60,395 bases of DNA, taken from positions 1 to 60,395 of the forward strand of contig JALNXE010000015.1 of assembly GCA_023230525.1 (NCBI GenBank). The letters are read 5' to 3'. The notes under the pieces were generated by a model. It saw only the letters and a program-made list of their open reading frames with translations. It did no database searches and had not been told where the DNA came from. The DNA is from Desulfobulbaceae bacterium. Its GTDB lineage: Bacteria; Desulfobacterota; Desulfobulbia; Desulfobulbales; SURF-16. The position numbers were made by a program, and so were the translations under genes. Positions 17,906 to 25,688 of this stretch are shown here, piece by piece (the first letter of the stretch is position 1; each line of letters begins with the position of its first letter).

Positions 17906-18210
17906 GAGGGGGAAAGCCTGTCGCGGAATTGCTGGCTGGGCCGTAACTTCAAGTACTTTAGGCACCCTTCTCGAATGGCAATTCGGGTATCAAAGTAAAA
18001 TTTGCCGAGATCAGGTTGTCTGAACTTGCGCGTAACAGTGGATTTTCGGATCTCCCCGCCATCCCGCTTGACCGCTGTTTTTTTTCAAGGTAGGCTGAGG
18101 GTTTGATGGAGTGGCCCGCGGCGCGTACCCGCCGGCTTTCCCTGCTTCGGCTGGCGGGGCGGAAAAGTTCCGGCATCGCTGCCAGGTAATGGTTCAGGAG
18201 AGAGGAGGAG
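17906..18210. other. intergenic region
   Basis: No gene is supported. It includes TCAGGTTGTCTGAA at 18009-18022, an imperfect palindrome also found at 110-123 near the window start, and a T8 run near 18078. The region ends in GAGAGGAGGAG, the Shine-Dalgarno of the next gene. Confidence 0.4.
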
Positions 18211-18654
18211 ATGATGAAGCTGCGTATCATGTTGCTTATGCTTTTGTGGCTGTCGGTCGCCGCGGCAACCGCCGGGGCCCGGGAAGTGCGGCTGCAGGCC
18301 GGTGAAACATACCGGAAGGATGATCTCACCGTCACCTGCCAGGTGGCCCAGGCTGCCGGCGCCGGGCAGGCAACGGCCCCCATGTCGCTGGCGGAATGCC
18401 AGTACTGGGATGATTTCAACAATAAATGTCTTTTTGAAAAAAGAATCCTGACCTACCGCAACCTGGAATGCGTGGAAGAATGCCAGCATTGGGATTCATT
18501 CCGCAATACCTGTGATTACCAGAGCAGATGTACTTTCTACCCGGAGCATGAGTCGTTTGTCCGCACCACCTGCGCTGACTTTGATGACTTCAAGCGCCAA
18601 TGCCTGCGAACCCGGGAGACGAAAATCGGCCCCTCCGGCCGGGGACGCCGTTAA
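18211..18654 (+). CDS. secreted Cys-rich protein with three CxxWDxF repeats
   Basis: 147 residues with a signal peptide (cleavage near TAGA). The mature part holds three copies of an 11-residue motif: CQYWDDFNNKC, CQHWDSFRNTC and CADFDDFKRQC, with additional cysteines between them, so a disulphide-rich fold is likely. I recognise no named family. A strong GAGGAGGAG precedes the ATG. Its stop codon directly abuts a 125-bp MITE-like element (18654-18778). Confidence 0.7.
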   Translation: MMKLRIMLLMLLWLSVAAATAGAREVRLQAGETYRKDDLTVTCQVAQAAGAGQATAPMSLAECQYWDDFNNKCLFEKRILTYRNLECVEECQHWDSFRNTCDYQSRCTFYPEHESFVRTTCADFDDFKRQCLRTRETKIGPSGRGRR

Positions 18655-18778
18655 GCCGTTGTAAAAAAATAACACGGCCAGAGAAATACGCGGGACGGCA
18701 CTCTTTTCAGTACCCTCTTGAGGGGTATAAGGAGCCGTAACGAAATTGAAAAAATGGCCATGTTATTTCGTAACGGCT
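18654..18778. mobile_element. MITE-like element, copy 1
   Basis: A 125-bp unit, nearly identical to 21065-21189. The ends are inverted: AGCCGTTGTAAAAAAATAAC and its counterpart GTTATTTCGTAACGGCT. The right half includes a 16-bp hairpin, GGAGCCGTAACGAAAT with ATTTCGTAACGGCTCC, and there is a small hairpin around CCCTCTTGAGGG. No ORF inside. Both copies abut the 3' end of a secreted-protein gene. Confidence 0.7.
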
Positions 18779-18827
18779 CCTAAGGTTCCGGCCCGCTAGC
18801 AAGCGATCATCCGGTTTGCCGCATCAG

Positions 18828-18858
18828 ACGGCAGGGGGTGTCTCTGCCGTTTTTTTTC
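18828..18858 (+). terminator. rho-independent terminator
   Basis: ACGGCAG and CTGCCGT enclose a 9-base loop and are followed by eight T residues. It would end the transcript of the Cys-rich protein gene. The rest of the gap to 19188 (AT-rich, with a GGGGAAAAATC leader) shows no gene. Confidence 0.75.
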
Positions 18859-19187
18859 TCAATAACTCCCCGTTTTTCCATTCTGCGCCCTTTTCTCCGT
18901 CCCTGACCCGCAAGCGCCGGGGAATAACTCATCCCTTATCCTTTTCGAAAATAAATCTAATTATTTTTTCATCCCATCGTAACCCGTTTCTAATTTTCCC
19001 CCGGTAGTTTGATCCATAAATCCTGAAATGAGTTTGCTCATGCCCGCCACAAGGGATCAGTGACCATGCAGACGGTCATTGCCCCATGGCGGGAACAACA
19101 AATCATGAAAGCACTGACCGCAGAGCATCCGGACATTGGGATGATCTCTGCGGTGAGCCGTGCTTTCAGACAAAAAGGGGAAAAATC

Positions 19188-19577
19188 ATGCACAGTAAAT
19201 ATGCGGACAGTTTCAGCAGTGATCTCGCCCGGGCCAGGGCAGACCTGCTGAGCGAATACTTCAACTGCCAGAAGGAAATGGCTTCCGGCGAGTACCGCAA
19301 GGTGGTCGGGTCGGGGCTTGAGGAAGGAGACCGCAGCACCATGTACCATTTCGATCAGATGGCTCTTTTCAAACTCGCCTCATGCAAAAAACAGATAGAC
19401 CAGATCGACCGGGTCCTGGGCATGATCAAGTCCGGCAATTACGGCATCTGCTCCTGTTGCCACAGCGAAATAGGCGCCGCCCGGCTGCGTTCCGTGCCTT
19501 TTACCGCCTATTGCCGGGACTGCCAGGAACAGTTGGACGGGCAGGCCAAGGAGAGAGTCCGCAGGGTCGCCTGCTGA
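19188..19577 (+). CDS. DksA/TraR-type zinc-finger protein
   Basis: About 129 residues from ATG 19188, preceded by AGGGG. A helical coiled-coil N-terminal half leads to a zinc finger CSCC...CRDC in the order YGICSCCHSEIGAARL and AYCRDCQ. DksA-family proteins act in the RNA polymerase secondary channel, often with ppGpp. The coiled-coil tip acidic motif is not obviously conserved, so the polymerase effect may differ from DksA. Confidence 0.82.
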   Translation: MHSKYADSFSSDLARARADLLSEYFNCQKEMASGEYRKVVGSGLEEGDRSTMYHFDQMALFKLASCKKQIDQIDRVLGMIKSGNYGICSCCHSEIGAARLRSVPFTAYCRDCQEQLDGQAKERVRRVAC

Positions 19578-19598
19578 GGTCTCCGGCAAGAGGCTCCA

Positions 19599-19817
19599 AT
19601 GAAAAGGGATAAGACCAGCCAGGAAGAAAAGCTGCAGCTGCTCTTCGATTGTCTGCGCAGTCTGCAGCAGGGAAAATTCACCGGCTCCATCAGGGTGAAC
19701 ATGAATCAGGGCAATATCTGCAAGGTTGAGAAATATGAGGAAATCCTGCGGGACACTGCCCGCCGCGGTTTCACCGGAAATGAACAGAGTGGAAATGTGA
19801 AACTAACCGTTACTTAA
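19599..19817 (+). CDS. small YezD/DUF2292-like protein
   Basis: 72 residues beginning 22 bp after the DksA-like gene and probably co-transcribed. The segment LRSLQQGKFTGSIRV followed by NQGNICKVEKYEEIL resembles DUF2292 (YezD), small basic proteins of unknown role. The match is by pattern only. Confidence 0.5.
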   Translation: MKRDKTSQEEKLQLLFDCLRSLQQGKFTGSIRVNMNQGNICKVEKYEEILRDTARRGFTGNEQSGNVKLTVT

Positions 19818-20169
19818 CATGATTCTGACCGCAGTCTAATTTTGATCTGTTTTGATAAATGCAACAACACGCGGCAGAGGCAAGTGCCGGGTGGATGCCG
19901 GCATCTCCTGCCGGACAGCTTCAAAAAACATGCAACCGGTTACTTTGCTGACTTAGTGACTTCATTAAGAATCAGAAAGCCCGACAACATAAATAAAAGG
20001 GAAAAACGGTTTGGTAGCTGACTGTTTTCAATTTGCTGAATTGTAAGGAAATAAGCTGAAAAAAAGGAGGTTCTTAGCGGAGAGAAACAAATAAAGCCGT
20101 AAAGTTCATAACCAGTTGCAAGGAGAGGGAGAAGTAAAAGTAACACCACCACGTATGTGAAAAATCGAG

Positions 20170-20245
20170 AAAAAGCCAAAGCCGGGGCAACCCGGTGACG
20201 GAAAGTGAGCGGCCCTGATCCAGGGTGGCGCTGCTGCCTTGAAAC
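20170..20245 (+). promoter_or_regulatory. possible GEMM (cyclic-di-GMP-I) riboswitch
   Basis: The leader of the PEP-CTERM gene contains GCCAAA, a CCGGG-GCAA-CCCGG hairpin with a GNRA loop, TGACGGAAAG, GGCCCT...AGGGTGG and CGCTGCTGCC. These occur in the order of the GEMM-I consensus (GNRA hairpin, GGACGCAAAGCC, second hairpin, GGUAGCCGGGUUGCC), although several consensus bases differ. Cyclic-di-GMP control of a surface protein would be sensible. The remaining upstream sequence 19818-20169 shows nothing definite. Confidence 0.42.
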
Positions 20246-20280
20246 GATGCTTTGAAAGAAAAAAACATAAGGAGAAAAAA

Positions 20281-21075
20281 ATGAGAAAAGTATTTTCAAC
20301 CGCGGTAATGGCCGCAATGGTTTTCGGTTCAGTTTCCCTGGCAAACGCCGCGATCACCGACTACTACAATGACCTGCAGCGTATCGTTTACAACCCGACC
20401 CAGATTGAGATCATCTCCAGCATCGCCAACGCCCCGGATCCGGGTGCCGGCGCCCTTGTCCCCGGCGCCTTCGGCCTGGACAAATTTCAGGAAGGAACCA
20501 CCTGGGCGGATCTTGAGGTGGCCTATTGGGGTTTAAATGATGTTACCACTCAAAGCGGTTTGGTGACAAAGCATACATATGATGTCTTTTTTTCATCATC
20601 CCACGCCAGTTTCACTTCCGCCACGCCTGTAGCTGATTTTATCAATACCAACCAGTTCAGTCAGTATCTGTCTGGTTTTAATTCGATAACCGGGCTGCTT
20701 ACCGGTGAAACCACACAGCTGCTTCCTTCTAATCCAAACAGCTATACAGAGAAATTCGAAACTGATGGGCAGTTGGCCAGCCTGCTCCGTTTAGGCAATT
20801 CAGCCGAGGTTAATCTGGCCAGCTTTGACGCGGACGGCAGTCAATATATCGATCAGTACGTCTACCAGTTGCACCGGAATGATGCCGGCGTGTGGAGCTT
20901 TGTTACTGAGGATACCACCGATTACATTTATGCCATCCGCACTTTGGAAGACGGCTCCTCCCAAGTTGTTGCCCCGACGGCAGCAGTGCCGGTGCCCGGC
21001 GCGGTGTGGCTGCTCGGTTCCGGCCTGATGGGTCTGGCCGGCCTGCGCAGAAAAAACGCCAATAAGCCGTTATAA
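20281..21075 (+). CDS. PEP-CTERM sorting-domain protein
   Basis: 264 residues from the ATG at 20281, which follows AAGGAG; an earlier ATG at 20239 would lie inside the leader RNA. A signal peptide (cleavage after LANA) precedes a beta-rich body of unknown fold. The C-terminus is a PEP-CTERM type signal: VPVPGAVWLLGSGLMGLAG, then an arginine cluster. Such proteins are processed by exosortase during export, but no exosortase gene is in this window. The last codons (Lys-Pro-Leu-stop) are contributed by the left end of a MITE-like element. Confidence 0.85.
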   Translation: MRKVFSTAVMAAMVFGSVSLANAAITDYYNDLQRIVYNPTQIEIISSIANAPDPGAGALVPGAFGLDKFQEGTTWADLEVAYWGLNDVTTQSGLVTKHTYDVFFSSSHASFTSATPVADFINTNQFSQYLSGFNSITGLLTGETTQLLPSNPNSYTEKFETDGQLASLLRLGNSAEVNLASFDADGSQYIDQYVYQLHRNDAGVWSFVTEDTTDYIYAIRTLEDGSSQVVAPTAAVPVPGAVWLLGSGLMGLAGLRRKNANKPL

Positions 21076-21189
21076 AAAAATAACATGGCCAGAGAAATGC
21101 GCCCCAACGGCACTCTTTTCAGTACCCCCTTGAGGGGTATAAGGAGCCGTAACGAAATTGAAAAATGGCCATGTTATTTCGTAACGGCC
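21065..21189. mobile_element. MITE-like element, copy 2
   Basis: Same 125-bp unit as 18654-18778, with about ten differences. It overlaps the 3' end of the PEP-CTERM gene and supplies its stop codon. Confidence 0.7.
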
Positions 21190-21198
21190 TCTACGTAA

Positions 21199-21330
21199 GA
21201 TGGACTCGTAAAAACTGAAAATTAACCACAGAGAGCACAGAGCCAGCAGAGATAACTAGCTGTAATTAAAAATATTTTCTCTGTAACCTCTGTGAACTCC
21301 GTGGTGAAATAGACTTTTTACGAATTCATC
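21199..21330. repeat. palindromic CCACAGAG repeat with 16-bp inverted ends
   Basis: GATGGACTCGTAAAAA at the left and TTTTTACGAATTCATC at the right are near-perfect complements. Inside are TTAACCACAGAG and CTCTGTGAACTCCGTGGT, the type of palindrome widespread in Geobacter and Desulfobacterota genomes. No ORF. Together with copy 2 of the MITE it fills the gap between the two secreted-protein genes. Confidence 0.65.
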
Positions 21331-21376
21331 AAGTAAGTCATCATCATTCATTTACGAATTTCACAGGAGAAGAAAA

Positions 21377-22732
21377 ATGAAAAAGGTAATCAAAGCAAGC
21401 ATACTCGGCCTATCGGTTCTGGCCATGGCCTCCGCGGCCCAGGCCGCGGACTATGAAATCAACATCATGGGCGCCTCCGCCCAGTCCGGCTTCTGGAACA
21501 CCAACGCCAAAACTTTCCTGGCCGATACCGCGGGCCTGGGCTGCACCAGCACCACCGTTTATGGCACCAAGGACAACGGCGCCACCGTGGGCACCAACTG
21601 CACCCCTGCGGCCGGTCTCGGTATCTCCATTGCCACCAGCGACCGGGTGATCATGCGCTATATCGCCAAGGCCTCCATCTGGGGCCCCATGGCGGCCAAC
21701 GGCGACGACATTGTGGATGATCCCTGCGGCGCCGGCGAATTCACCATGCTGGACGTTGACAATTGCCCCGGCGGGGTCTGCGCCAGCAAATGCGTCAATG
21801 TCACCTACGGCGCTTCCGACGTCTCCGGCGAGGCCTTTACCCAGAGCTCGGTGGGCTATATCCTTGGTCCGCTGACCGATGGAGATTATGACCCGGCAAA
21901 TCCTTCTTCCACGGACGACTATTATAGTGCAGATGAAAACAGCTACGACGGTTATGACGCATCAAACCTGAACTATGTTCGTCCGGTGGTTGTGCCCTTC
22001 TCCTTTTTCGTCACCGAGGATGTGCCGGTGGACAACCTGAGCCGTTTGCAGGCGGTGCTGGCCTTCTCCGGCCAGGCAGCCAACTGGGAGGATATCGGGG
22101 TTGATGCCGACGGCACCTCTGCTGACACCAAGATGACCCTCTGTCTGCGCCACGCCGGTTCCGGCACCCATGCCACCCTGGATCATGCGGTGCTCCACGG
22201 CGATGCAAATCTCGTCGACTCTGAGGACATTGACGGCACGGGTGGATCAATCAAATGGTTCAACGAGGGTTCCTCCGACCTGATGAAATGCATGACCTAT
22301 GCCGGTCAAAACGTCTGGCCGACGCCCACCACTTACGCCATCGGTTATGCCGACTCCGACAAGTGCAGCAGCACTTCGGCAATGACCAAGGCCGAAGCGA
22401 TAGCATTAGGTTCAACCTGGAGTTCCACCTGCAGCGCCGTCACCTTTGACGGCTACACTTCAAGTAATGTCAAGCGAATTAAATACCAGGGCTTGCAGGG
22501 CGACCGCACCAGCATCAAAAACTGCATGTATCCCTTCTGGGCTGCCCAGTATCTCTACTATGATGCCGACGAGGTGAATGTGGCCAATCCGGTAAACAAC
22601 AACGACAAGATCCATAAGGCGCTTTACACCTACATGGCGAATCCCGCCAAGGTTCCCGGCATTTTCTGGGCCACCCAGGATGAGATGAAGTGCATGAAAG
22701 ATACTGATTTCAAATTCCCGACCAAGAAATAA
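21377..22732 (+). CDS. secreted solute-binding-protein-like protein
   Basis: 451 residues with a clear signal peptide ending AQA-AD. The mature part starts INIMGASAQSGFW and contains RHAGSGTHATLDHAVL, both reminiscent of PstS-like periplasmic binding folds (ligand-binding Ser/Thr loops). About 13 cysteines suggest several disulphides or a metal site. No ABC permease is adjacent, so it may be a surface or sensory protein rather than a transporter subunit. A GGAG Shine-Dalgarno precedes the ATG, and a strong terminator follows. Confidence 0.6.
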   Translation: MKKVIKASILGLSVLAMASAAQAADYEINIMGASAQSGFWNTNAKTFLADTAGLGCTSTTVYGTKDNGATVGTNCTPAAGLGISIATSDRVIMRYIAKASIWGPMAANGDDIVDDPCGAGEFTMLDVDNCPGGVCASKCVNVTYGASDVSGEAFTQSSVGYILGPLTDGDYDPANPSSTDDYYSADENSYDGYDASNLNYVRPVVVPFSFFVTEDVPVDNLSRLQAVLAFSGQAANWEDIGVDADGTSADTKMTLCLRHAGSGTHATLDHAVLHGDANLVDSEDIDGTGGSIKWFNEGSSDLMKCMTYAGQNVWPTPTTYAIGYADSDKCSSTSAMTKAEAIALGSTWSSTCSAVTFDGYTSSNVKRIKYQGLQGDRTSIKNCMYPFWAAQYLYYDADEVNVANPVNNNDKIHKALYTYMANPAKVPGIFWATQDEMKCMKDTDFKFPTKK

Positions 22733-22783
22733 GGAAGTGATGCCAGTCTGAAAAAATGGAGCTGATTTGCTCCTTGCGAAGTA

Positions 22784-22815
22784 AAAAACCCCGCGCTTCG
22801 GCGCGGGTTTTTTTT
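22784..22815 (+). terminator. rho-independent terminator
   Basis: CCCGCGC-TTCG-GCGCGGG with eight following T residues, a textbook UUCG-loop terminator 52 bp after the binding-protein-like gene. Confidence 0.92.
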
Positions 22816-23007
22816 GTCGCAACGCAGGATGAGGAACCTTGAAATTTCAGAAGTGGCACTGCCTCAAAAGATTCATGCTAACAGAAAATTAACCTAAGTC
22901 TAACCCAAAGACAAACAATGTCATGTTAAGTGTCTCATAGTCAACATAAGGGCAGATCCCTCGCTTAAGCAGATACGCGCTTAAAATGAAAAATAATGGA
23001 GTGCATC

Positions 23008-23883
23008 ATGTTCAACCGGCTCAGGTTTGTCACAACTTTCCCCAGATTATTTGTTCTTTTTTCCCTGCTGCCCGCGGGCTGCGCAATGATGCAGACGCCG
23101 CCGCCTGCCGTCACCGCAGGCCAGAAGGTGCAGGTGGACTACACCTGCACCCTGGCCGACGGTTCACTAGCCGCCACCACCTCCGAGGAGGCGGTTCAAT
23201 CAAATGATACGCCGCACTCAGCCATTTTTGCCCCGCCGCAACAGTATGGTCCGGTGCTGATGACGGCAGGAGAGGTGGCGGAATGCACGGAATGCGACCG
23301 TGACAAGCGCTATTTCAGCCTGGTGCTGGAGGAAACCATCCAGAAGCAGCTCGTCGGACTGGTGCCGGGCAGCAAAACGCCGCTCACCGCGGCAACCGCT
23401 GAGCTGCTCATGGATGAGCAGGAGGGGACGATCAAGATCAGACGAAATCAGAGCCGGCTTAAGGTTAAGCCTTTTGACGGCAAGCAGATGGAAAAGATGC
23501 TCGGCCGGTCGCCTGAGGCCGGGGAATCCGTGGCGGGAAATGATTCCGGCCGGTTGCCTTTCAAGGTGCTGGAAAACACCGGCCCGGCGGTGATTGTTGC
23601 ATTTCAGGTGGATCAGGAAAAACCCTTTCCCACTCCCTTCGGGCCAGCGGCCGTTGCATCTGTTTCCGATAAGGAATTCCGGATCAGGATCAATCCGGCC
23701 GTGGGCCATCTGGTCCGCTCCGGCGGGCTGATCGGCAGGGTGGCGGCCTTTGATGATGACTTCATCACCATGGATTACCGCCATCCCTTTGGCTATGAAG
23801 AACTGCAATGCGAGGTAAAGGTGTCCGGGACCGATGGTTCGGGTCAGGAGGGGCAAACCCTGGTTTCAAAGAGCGGGCATTAA
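23008..23883 (+). CDS. SlyD/FKBP-like lipoprotein
   Basis: About 291 residues from ATG 23008, which has GGAG 8 bases upstream. The signal peptide ends in a lipobox-like PAGC. Residues around GQKVQVDYTCTLADGSL match the start of an FKBP/SlyD domain, and the closing strand ITMDYRHPFGYEELQCEVKV matches the SlyD end (NHPLAG-type). The middle is long and carries CTECD. It may be a periplasmic prolyl isomerase or chaperone. It lies 54 bp upstream of tpsB, so it could help fold the secretion partner. Confidence 0.6.
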   Translation: MFNRLRFVTTFPRLFVLFSLLPAGCAMMQTPPPAVTAGQKVQVDYTCTLADGSLAATTSEEAVQSNDTPHSAIFAPPQQYGPVLMTAGEVAECTECDRDKRYFSLVLEETIQKQLVGLVPGSKTPLTAATAELLMDEQEGTIKIRRNQSRLKVKPFDGKQMEKMLGRSPEAGESVAGNDSGRLPFKVLENTGPAVIVAFQVDQEKPFPTPFGPAAVASVSDKEFRIRINPAVGHLVRSGGLIGRVAAFDDDFITMDYRHPFGYEELQCEVKVSGTDGSGQEGQTLVSKSGH

Positions 23884-23937
23884 TTACCGAGTTAATTTAT
23901 TCACAGCGCGCCGCATACCTATTGAATCGGATCCATA

Positions 23938-25524
23938 ATGAAAAAAAAGAGTCTCATAGCCCTGATCTGCCTGCTTGCCGTAATCTGTACGTCGCCCTGT
24001 TTCAGCCAGGAAGGCGATGTTGCCGGAACCTTTGCCATCAACGGCTACAAAATCAGGGGCAACACCATTCTTGACGAAACGGAACTGGGCAAGATCACCT
24101 CTCCCTTTACCGGACAGGCCATGACCACGGAGCAGATCGAAGAGGCGCGCGACGTCCTGGAAAAAACGTACCATAGCCTGGGCTATCCGGCGGTGCTGGT
24201 CAATATTCCGGAACAGACGGTGGAGGGCGGCACCGTGCTGCTTGATGTGGTGGAAAGCCGCATCCGGCGGGTCCGCATCACCGGCAACAGGTATTATACC
24301 ATGGAACGGATCCGAACCGATCTGCCGTCGCTGGCGCCCGGTTCCATCCTCTACCTGCCGCGTCTGCAGGAGGAACTCAACCGGCTTAACCGCAGCCGGG
24401 ACCTGAAAGTGGCGCCGGTGCTGCAGCCGGGAAAATATCCGGGAACCATCGATGTGGAGCTGAAGGTGCAGGACCGTCTGCCGCTGCACGGCTCCCTTGA
24501 ACTCAGCAACAGGGCCAGTCACAATACCAGCAATCTGCGCTTAAACGGCACGCTGAGGTACGAAAATCTCTGGCAGCGCGGCCACTCCGCCTCGCTGCAG
24601 TATCAGACCGCCCCGGAAAAGCCTGATGAGGTGCAGGTCTTTGCCGGATCATACATCCTGCCCTCGCCATGGAGCCCTGATGACCTGCTGGTGCTGTACG
24701 GGGTGGTTTCCGACAGTGATACCGCCTTCGGCCAGGGATTCCAGGTGACCGGCAAGGGCAATATCGTGGGGGGCCGATATGTCTGTTCCCTGCCTTCCTA
24801 CGAGTCCTATGCCCACAACATCACCATGGGGATGGACTATAAGGATTTTGATGAACAGCTCGGTTTTGCCAGCGGTGATGAGCCTGTTTACACCCCCATA
24901 AAATACGCGCCGCTCTCTTTCTCCTATAACGGGTCCCTGCCGGACAGCAGCGGGCTCACCCAGTTCAGCGCCGGGCTGAACATGGCCTTCCGCGGCCTGG
25001 TCAGCGATTTCCGGGAATTCGAGGTGAAACGCTATGGTGCCCGGGGCAATTATCTGTTCGCCACCCTGGGGGTGGAGCGGCATCAGCAGCTGCCCGCGGA
25101 TTTCGGCCTTTATCTGAAACTTGACGGCCAACTGGCCAGTCAGCCGCTCATCTCCAACGAGCAGTATACCGCCGGCGGCATGCTGAGCGTGCGCGGTTAC
25201 AAGGAGAGCGAGGAGGCGGGGGACAATGCCATTCATGCCATGGCGGAGTTTTCCGCGGCCGATCTGACCACTTTCTTTGACCAGCCATGGGAAACAGTCA
25301 GCGCGGTGCCCTATATTTTTTATGATTACGCAAGCCTTGCCCTGCGATCCCCGTTGCCGGGCCAGCAGGCGGGTATTGATCTGAGCGGAACCGGTTTTGG
25401 ACTGCGCGGACGCTTCACCGACCAGATCACCTATGATCTTTGCTGGGCCATGGCCCTGGCCGCCACGGAACAGACGGACAGTGGTACGGAGCGGGTAAAT
25501 TTTGTGGTGAAATATGAATTTTGA
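23938..25524 (+). CDS. two-partner secretion outer-membrane transporter (TpsB, FhaC/ShlB type)
   Basis: 528 residues with a signal peptide ending near CFSQ. Residues about 30-180 form POTRA-type domains (INGYKIRGNTILDETELG, then VRITGNRYYT). The remainder is a 16-strand beta-barrel, with VRGYKESE as the conserved lid-loop motif (VRG(F/Y)) and an aromatic C-terminal end (VKYEF). It exports a large TpsA exoprotein across the outer membrane, and the TpsA gene follows. I infer a dedicated pair. Confidence 0.92.
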   Translation: MKKKSLIALICLLAVICTSPCFSQEGDVAGTFAINGYKIRGNTILDETELGKITSPFTGQAMTTEQIEEARDVLEKTYHSLGYPAVLVNIPEQTVEGGTVLLDVVESRIRRVRITGNRYYTMERIRTDLPSLAPGSILYLPRLQEELNRLNRSRDLKVAPVLQPGKYPGTIDVELKVQDRLPLHGSLELSNRASHNTSNLRLNGTLRYENLWQRGHSASLQYQTAPEKPDEVQVFAGSYILPSPWSPDDLLVLYGVVSDSDTAFGQGFQVTGKGNIVGGRYVCSLPSYESYAHNITMGMDYKDFDEQLGFASGDEPVYTPIKYAPLSFSYNGSLPDSSGLTQFSAGLNMAFRGLVSDFREFEVKRYGARGNYLFATLGVERHQQLPADFGLYLKLDGQLASQPLISNEQYTAGGMLSVRGYKESEEAGDNAIHAMAEFSAADLTTFFDQPWETVSAVPYIFYDYASLALRSPLPGQQAGIDLSGTGFGLRGRFTDQITYDLCWAMALAATEQTDSGTERVNFVVKYEF

Positions 25525-25688
25525 GGAAGTGAGGAGTTGGAAGTGAGGAGTTAGGAGTTAGGAGTGAGAAGAGGGTAAAGGATTTTTCTTTTCTCCTTAC
25601 TCCTCACTTTTCACTCCTTACTAAATAAGAGATTTTTCTTTTCTCCTCACTCCTCACTCCTAACTCCTCACTAAATAAGGAATGAGCT
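25525..25688 (+). repeat. purine/pyrimidine minisatellite hairpin between tpsB and tpsA
   Basis: Tandem AGTGAGGAGTTAGGAGTT units on the left face ACTCCTCACTCCTAACTCC units on the right, so the intervening RNA can form a long stem. The pyrimidine half is itself duplicated (ATTTTTCTTTTCTCC twice). The last unit (AATAAGGA) gives the tpsA Shine-Dalgarno. It could attenuate or stabilise mRNA and set the TpsB:TpsA ratio. Confidence 0.75.
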
